Part shown: positions 6,199-9,601 of the stretch, piece by piece | Layout of the letters: each line of letters starts with the position of its first letter | Position numbering within the stretch: position 1 is the stretch's first letter | Assembly: GCA_018668475.1 (NCBI GenBank) | Contig: JABJCZ010000420.1 | Span: 1-9,601, forward strand | Direction of reading: 5' to 3' | DNA from: Alphaproteobacteria bacterium | GTDB lineage: Bacteria > Pseudomonadota > Alphaproteobacteria > UBA828 | DNA: 9,601 nt | Program-made: the position numbers and the translations under genes | The notes under the pieces: model-generated | What the model was told of the DNA's origin: nothing | Database searches by the model: none | The model's input: the letters and a program-made list of their open reading frames with translations, nothing else

Positions 6199-7251
6199 AT
6201 GAAGTTTGGTGTCTTCCTCCCCAACGGGAGCAACGGGTATGTTCTGTCAGAGGCCATCAAGCCCTATGTGCCGACCTACGCGCACCAGAAGGCCATTGCG
6301 CTGGAAGCGGAAAAACAAGGGCTGTCGTTTGCCCTGCCGATGATCAAGTTCAAGGGGTTTGGCGGCGCCACGGGATATTGGGACCATTGCATGGAACCCT
6401 TTACCCTGATCGGTGCGCTGGCAGCAGTAACAAAAACGCTGAATTTCATCCCGACCGTCGCGCTGCTGGCGCTGCATCCGGCCTATACGGCGCGGATTTT
6501 GGCGACGCTATCCAACATCAGCGAGGGCCGGGTCGGCCTGAACGTCGTGACGGGCTGGAACAGAAATGAATACACCCAGATGGACCTGTGGCCGGGTGCT
6601 GCCTTTTACAAGGAGCGCTATGACTACGCCGCCGAGTATCTGGCCGTGCTGGAGGACTTATGGACGACCGGGCATTGCGACAGAAAAAGCAAATATTGGA
6701 ACCTTGAAGACTGCCACTGCTTCCCCACACCGGAGCATCCCATTCCCATCGTCAGCGCCGGCCAATCACCGGCCGGGATCAAGTTTTGCAATGACCATGC
6801 TGACCGACGGTTTGTCTTTGGCCACCCCGACGTGCTGGACGAGTTGGAGCAGCGACTCAAATCGGGTAGCCGCGCCAACTATGGCACTTACATCCTGATG
6901 CACCTGATTGTTGAAGAAACAGATGCAAAGGCAAAACAGGTCGGCGAAGAGATCATCCGTCGGGCCGATACGGTCGCCATTTCCAATATGATCTCCAGCG
7001 CACAACTGGATACCAACAAGGGCGGCTCAAGCGAAAAACACGCGGCCTCGCTGGGTAAATCTATGGAAGAAGGCAACCCAGCCTTCAGTATCATTCCGGT
7101 CGTCCACGGCTCGGCGCCAACGGTGGCGGCAAAGCTTGACGAAATTGCGGAACGAACCGGTGCCGACGGCTTCATGTTCAGCTGGAATGATTTCGAATCC
7201 GGCATCCGCACCTTCGGCCAGGACGTTCTGCCCCGCCTGAATTGCGGCTGA
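6199..7251 (+). CDS. RutA-like LLM-class flavin-dependent monooxygenase
   Basis: The 350 residues align without gaps over roughly the first 140 positions with E. coli RutA, the FMN enzyme that opens the uracil ring (compared from memory). Shared landmarks are MKFGVFLPNGSNGY at the N terminus, MIKFKGFGG (48-56), WDHCMEPFTL (61-70), GLNVVTGW (113-120), the M-D-L-W-P-G segment (128-133), ERYDYAAEYLAVLEDLW, and AGQSPAG. Thr86 and Asn115 align with the two RutA residues reported to form the oxygen pocket for flavin-N5 oxygen chemistry. A similar reaction, ring opening or oxidative cleavage of an amide-like carbonyl using FMNH2 and O2, is therefore plausible. No other rut gene is present, and a separate flavin reductase would be needed. 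AAGGG at 6187-6191, 7 nt before the ATG, is a good ribosome binding site. The gene may belong to the upstream operon, 112 bp away. Confidence 0.9.
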   Translation: MKFGVFLPNGSNGYVLSEAIKPYVPTYAHQKAIALEAEKQGLSFALPMIKFKGFGGATGYWDHCMEPFTLIGALAAVTKTLNFIPTVALLALHPAYTARILATLSNISEGRVGLNVVTGWNRNEYTQMDLWPGAAFYKERYDYAAEYLAVLEDLWTTGHCDRKSKYWNLEDCHCFPTPEHPIPIVSAGQSPAGIKFCNDHADRRFVFGHPDVLDELEQRLKSGSRANYGTYILMHLIVEETDAKAKQVGEEIIRRADTVAISNMISSAQLDTNKGGSSEKHAASLGKSMEEGNPAFSIIPVVHGSAPTVAAKLDEIAERTGADGFMFSWNDFESGIRTFGQDVLPRLNCG

Positions 7252-7256
7252 ACCGG

Positions 7257-7280
7257 CGCCAGCTCATGCGGTAGCTGGCG
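7257..7280. terminator. GC-rich hairpin between convergent genes
   Basis: CGCCAGCT (7257-7264) and AGCTGGCG (7273-7280) form a perfect 8-bp stem with an 8-nt loop. It sits in the 12-bp gap between the monooxygenase stop and the aminotransferase stop, partly inside the latter's last codons. The position suits a shared bidirectional transcription-end or mRNA 3'-protecting structure. Neither side has a U-run, so it is not a textbook Rho-independent terminator. Confidence 0.45.
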
Positions 7281-8448
7281 ACGACAGATAGGGCGCCAAT
7301 CGGTCCAGCGCTTCGGTGAGCTGATCAGGCGTTTGCGCGAAGCACAGGCGGAACCAGCCGGGCTCCGGCGCGAAAAACGCATCGCCCGGCGCGAGGCCGA
7401 CCCGTGCTCTTTCGATCAGCATGCGGGCGACGGCCACCGAATCATCAACATCCGCCACATGGAAGAATGCATAGAACGCGCTGTCAGGCACCGGGCAGGT
7501 GACCGCCTCATATGCGCGGAGGGCGTTGCACACCTGATCCCGCGCGTCGCGATAGAGGATGTTCGTGTGATTGACGAAATCTTCTCCCTCGCCCAGTGCA
7601 ACAACGCCCGCCCGTTGGGCATAGGGTGGTGCGCAGGAAATGGAGAACTCGGCAATCTTCTCGACGACCGGTGTAAGACTGGGTGGCAGCGTCAGCCAGC
7701 CAAGCCGCCATCCCGTCATCGCCCACGACTTGGAGAACGAGTTGACAACAATCAACCGGTCTTCCGGCGCGGATGCCTCAAGGAACGACGGCGCTGCCTT
7801 GCTCCCGTCATAGACAAGACGGCCGTAAACCTCATCCGAGATCAGCCAGGTCCCGCGCTCGCGCAGCACCCCCATGATCCGCTTGACCTCAGCGGCGCTC
7901 AACATGAAGCCTGTCGGGTTGGACGGCGAATTGAGGAGCACTACCTTTGCCCCCTCAACTGCAGCCAGAAACGCCTCGACGTCGAGCGACCACTTACCGT
8001 TGCGCACCTCAAGCGGATGCGTGATCAGGCGCGCGCCCTGCATCGTCGGAATGCCCAGCAAATTCGGATACGCGGGCGTAAGGGTTGCCACCGTGTCGCC
8101 TTCGTTGAGCACGGACTGGAAAGCGAGGTTGAGCGCGTTACCGCCCGAGACGGTCACCGCGATCCGTTCCGCCCCGATTTCGCAACCGTAGAGGCCGGAC
8201 ATATAGGTGGCGATAGCTTCTCGCAAATAAGGCCGACCGAGGCCTTCGGCATAAAAAGTTTCGCCATTGGCCATAGACTGCGCCGCCGCATCGCAAATGA
8301 ACTGCGGCGTCGGCTGGTTGGGCTCGCCAAACCAGAGCGGGATCAGACCTTCGAGCCCCATGGCATCGTTCGCCAGCACACGGGTGATCGATGGCGCCAC
8401 ATCAATGGCGCGGCTCTGGAGGCCCTCTATCGCGCGTTTATTGGTCAT
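7264..8448 (-). CDS. Pyridoxal phosphate-dependent aminotransferase, class I/II
   Basis: This 394-residue cytoplasmic fold-type I enzyme has a full set of active-site residues. They are the NSPSNPTG motif (173-180) with Asn177, ISDEVYGRL with Asp205 (pyridine-nitrogen partner) and Tyr208, the Schiff-base Lys240 in SFSKSWAMTGWRLGWL, Arg248 contacting the phosphate, and Arg367 (WFRLCF), which binds the substrate alpha-carboxylate. The pattern fits the aspartate/aromatic aminotransferase-like subgroup, but the amino donor cannot be read from the sequence. A GGTGA stretch about 8 nt before the ATG is a reasonable ribosome binding site. The gene is convergent with the operon and divergent from the methyltransferase, so it is probably transcribed separately. 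It might serve the same pathway by moving an amino group released from a nitrogenous substrate, or it may be unrelated. Confidence 0.93.
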   Translation of the reverse strand: MTNKRAIEGLQSRAIDVAPSITRVLANDAMGLEGLIPLWFGEPNQPTPQFICDAAAQSMANGETFYAEGLGRPYLREAIATYMSGLYGCEIGAERIAVTVSGGNALNLAFQSVLNEGDTVATLTPAYPNLLGIPTMQGARLITHPLEVRNGKWSLDVEAFLAAVEGAKVVLLNSPSNPTGFMLSAAEVKRIMGVLRERGTWLISDEVYGRLVYDGSKAAPSFLEASAPEDRLIVVNSFSKSWAMTGWRLGWLTLPPSLTPVVEKIAEFSISCAPPYAQRAGVVALGEGEDFVNHTNILYRDARDQVCNALRAYEAVTCPVPDSAFYAFFHVADVDDSVAVARMLIERARVGLAPGDAFFAPEPGWFRLCFAQTPDQLTEALDRLAPYLSSPATA

Positions 8449-8476
8449 CGTAAATTCACCATTGGAACTGGCACCT

Positions 8477-8534
8477 TCAGGAGTCGGGCCCGACGGCCGG
8501 AATCTCTGCCCCCGGCTTTCGAAACTCAGGAGTC
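8477..8534. repeat. Direct repeat TCAGGAGTC (two copies) with an internal 12-bp palindrome
   Basis: TCAGGAGTC occurs at 8477-8485 and again at 8526-8534, starts 49 bp apart. The first copy runs into a perfect palindrome, GTCGGGCCCGAC (8483-8494). Both lie in the 5' leader of the aminotransferase, between its likely promoter and its start codon. They could be regulator binding sites or a leader hairpin. No known operator is recognised. Confidence 0.3.
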
Positions 8535-8557
8535 CAGAATATCAGGCCAACGCCGTA

Positions 8558-8585
8558 AGGCTATAAATTCGCATGCTTCTGTCAA
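8558..8585 (-). promoter_or_regulatory. Candidate sigma-70 promoter for the aminotransferase
   Basis: On the minus strand a consensus -35 TTGACA (plus-strand 8580-8585) is followed after 16 nt by TAGCCT (8558-8563), which keeps the key T, A and T of a -10 element. It would start transcription roughly 100 nt before the aminotransferase ATG. The -10 is only moderate, and a TATAGC two bases nearer offers an alternative with poor spacing. Confidence 0.35.
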
Positions 8586-8692
8586 TTTGCATGACGGTTC
8601 GCGCACACATGAGGTACCATCCAATCTGGCTACTTCAATATAGGCTGCCGCACGCTGCCGGCCATGCCGCAGCGGCAGATCGAGATTCTAAA

Positions 8693-9334
8693 TTGACACC
8701 CAATACGACCAAGAGCATTCAATTCGCCCAGCATTGGCGAAAACATGCCATTCGAATATTTCTGATCATCTACCTGGCCGTGATGCTGTTTTCGCAATCA
8801 CGCTGGTCGCCCGAGACACCGGTTCACCAGGCGCTGCAAATTGCCGGTATCGCACTGATCATCATCGCTATATTGGGCCGGACCTGGTCAAGCCTCTACA
8901 TCGGAGGACGCAAGAACGCGCAGCTTGTACGCACCGGGCCTTACTCGCTTGTGCGTAACCCGCTCTACACGTTCAGCTTCATGGCAGGGATGGGAATTGG
9001 GTTGCAGCTTGGCAGCGTTTTGTTTGGGCTTGCCACGGTTGCTATCCTGATGACCGTGTTTTGGCCCGTGATCATGAAGGAAGAAGATCATCTGGGTCAT
9101 TTGTTTGGAAACGCCTATGCCGACTACCGAAAAGAGGTGCCCCGCTTCTGGCCCCGGCTTACGCAACTACGCGTAAGCTGGCGTGGTGTGGAGAGCCTGG
9201 AAGTTCGACCGGCGCTGGTCGTTCGCACTTTCGTGGAGGCTTCACTTTTCCTGCTGGCAATTCCCATCATCGAGGGCATCGAAGCGGCACAGGCTGCAGG
9301 CTGGGTCGCGGGCGTGATCAAACTTCCTTTTTAG
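8693..9334 (+). CDS. Membrane methyltransferase of the isoprenylcysteine/phospholipid methyltransferase type
   Basis: From a TTG at 8693 the protein has 213 residues and several membrane helices (about 18-34, 46-62, 93-127 as one or two, and 178-196). The ICMT/PEMT signature is clear: RTGPYSLVRNPLY (80-92), which binds S-adenosylmethionine, then KEEDHLGHLFGNAYADYRKEVPRFWPR (split here as Glu130/Glu131, Tyr142, Tyr145, Arg146 and the closing P-R-F), the C-terminal half of the catalytic domain. It probably methylates a lipid, carboxylate or similar membrane substrate, which is unknown. The start is uncertain. ATGs at 8573, 8591 and 8609 are in frame and would give up to 253 residues, but the added part is rich in rare codons (AGG, CTA, CTT) and lacks family features. 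The TTG ribosome binding site is weak. A terminal hydrophobic segment after the catalytic motifs is seen in many bacterial relatives. No link to the neighbouring operon is visible. Confidence 0.8.
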   Translation: MTPNTTKSIQFAQHWRKHAIRIFLIIYLAVMLFSQSRWSPETPVHQALQIAGIALIIIAILGRTWSSLYIGGRKNAQLVRTGPYSLVRNPLYTFSFMAGMGIGLQLGSVLFGLATVAILMTVFWPVIMKEEDHLGHLFGNAYADYRKEVPRFWPRLTQLRVSWRGVESLEVRPALVVRTFVEASLFLLAIPIIEGIEAAQAAGWVAGVIKLPF

Positions 9335-9455
9335 AGGCGCGTTGCCTCAGTTCATCGATCTCGAAATTGTCGTCACGGCACGAAATTGCTACGCTGATGC
9401 GCGGAACCGACGGCCAACTGGGGAATGTCGGCTTATACTAAAGAGGGATGCAGGA

Positions 9456-9521
9456 ATGGAAATCGAGGGTCGTACCAACCACCCTATTTTCATTGAAGAT
9501 AATCCCTTGAATCTCATTTAG
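9456..9521 (+). CDS. Possible 21-residue peptide, very uncertain
   Basis: An ATG at 9456, 8 nt after GAGGG (9443-9447), opens a frame of 21 codons ending TAG. The peptide begins MEIEGRTNHP and ends NPLNLI. It has no recognised family. The ribosome binding site is good, but a frame this short is expected by chance, and a competing ATG at 9448 gives an unrelated 20-residue frame. It could be a leader peptide for a downstream gene. Confidence 0.12.
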   Translation: MEIEGRTNHPIFIEDNPLNLI

Positions 9522-9542
9522 GCCACGGGTCGACAGTCAGCA

Positions 9543-9580
9543 ATGACGTATAAATGTCCGTCGTCATATAAATTGGGACA
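9543..9580. promoter_or_regulatory. AT-rich repeats and inverted repeats at the right edge, candidate operator/promoter
   Basis: TATAAAT occurs twice, at 9549-9555 and 9567-9573, exactly 18 bp apart. ATGACG (9543-9548) and CGTCAT (9562-9567) form an inverted repeat, and TGTCC (9555-9559) pairs with GGACA (9576-9580). Overlapping symmetric and direct repeats around -10-like boxes suggest a regulated promoter. No -35 at proper spacing is evident; the nearest, TCGACA at 9530-9535, is only 13 nt from the first box. Confidence 0.3.
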
Positions 9581-9601
9581 AATTCGGAGCTGATCTAAAG
9601 G

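Larger units (their letters stand above)
9335..9601. other. Right-end intergenic region without a convincing gene
   Basis: This 267-bp stretch is more AT-rich than the rest. It starts with a weak stem (GAGGC/GCCTC, 9334-9348, no U-run). It contains an 8-bp direct repeat CGAAATTG at 9362-9369 and 9381-9388 (19 bp apart), a possible -10 TATACT at 9434-9439 without a good -35, and a short reading frame at 9456-9521. The last 60 bp hold paired TATAAAT and inverted-repeat motifs, probably regulatory for a gene beyond the window. Confidence 0.4.

Noticed and set aside
6114..6569. Plus-strand open frame spanning the gap before the flavin monooxygenase
   Set aside because: Most of it overlaps the monooxygenase out of frame, the start has no good ribosome binding site, and the protein is Cys/Arg/Gly-rich without motifs.
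8271..8284. Second near copy of half of the 19-bp palindrome (CCATTGGCCATA)
   Set aside because: It lies in the aminotransferase coding sequence, encodes the ordinary residues S-M-A-N-G, and lacks the full left arm, so it is probably coincidence.
7333..8643. Plus-strand open frame of 436 codons opposite the aminotransferase
   Set aside because: It is antisense to a complete aminotransferase, is very rich in Arg and His with no domain pattern, and is explained by GC-biased codon use.
9334..9348. Small hairpin GAGGC/GCCTC after the methyltransferase stop as a terminator
   Set aside because: The stem is only 5 bp and no U-run follows; too weak to call.
9061..9441. Plus-strand open frame of 126 codons over the end of the methyltransferase gene
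   Set aside because: It is out of frame with the well-supported methyltransferase, Arg/Ser/Gly-rich, and has no family features.

Overview
The window carries a compact catabolic-looking gene cluster from a fairly GC-rich bacterium. Protein style and codon choice suggest a Proteobacterium, most likely an alphaproteobacterium; this is inference and no marker gene is present to prove it. There is no rRNA, tRNA, CRISPR array, insertion sequence or phage gene.

Layout. At the left edge a minus-strand gene (1-98, running off the window) begins; its first residues resemble the start of a VOC (glyoxalase-fold) protein. A 123-bp divergent intergenic region with a perfect 19-bp inverted repeat separates it from a PAS-AraC transcriptional regulator (222-1073). 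Five plus-strand genes follow in a probable operon: an alpha/beta hydrolase (1162-2022), a TIM-barrel protein of the phosphoenolpyruvate-hydrolase family (2019-2879, overlapping the previous stop), a Tm-1-like/UPF0261 ATP-binding protein (2894-4117), a class II aldolase fused to a short-chain dehydrogenase (4131-6086), and, after a 112-bp gap, a RutA-like flavin monooxygenase of the LLM class (6199-7251). A convergent class I/II aminotransferase (7264-8448, minus) meets the monooxygenase across a hairpin. A short membrane methyltransferase of the ICMT/PEMT type (about 8693-9334, plus) follows, and the last 267 bp hold no convincing gene but do contain AT-rich repeats.

How the genes may work together (inference). 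The PAS-AraC protein probably senses a small molecule and controls the operon. A RutA-like flavin enzyme could open a ring or oxidise an amide or related carbonyl. The alpha/beta hydrolase could cleave the product, and the aldolase-dehydrogenase could split and reduce or oxidise a hydroxy-carbonyl intermediate. The TIM-barrel and Tm-1-like proteins form a conserved pair of unknown reaction, which in plants is one fused protein (tomato Tm-1, a tobamovirus resistance factor). No other rut, rhamnose or known ring-degradation genes are present, so the substrate cannot be named. The most interesting point is this combination: the two-piece bacterial counterpart of Tm-1 beside a RutA-type oxygenase and an unassigned aldolase-dehydrogenase.
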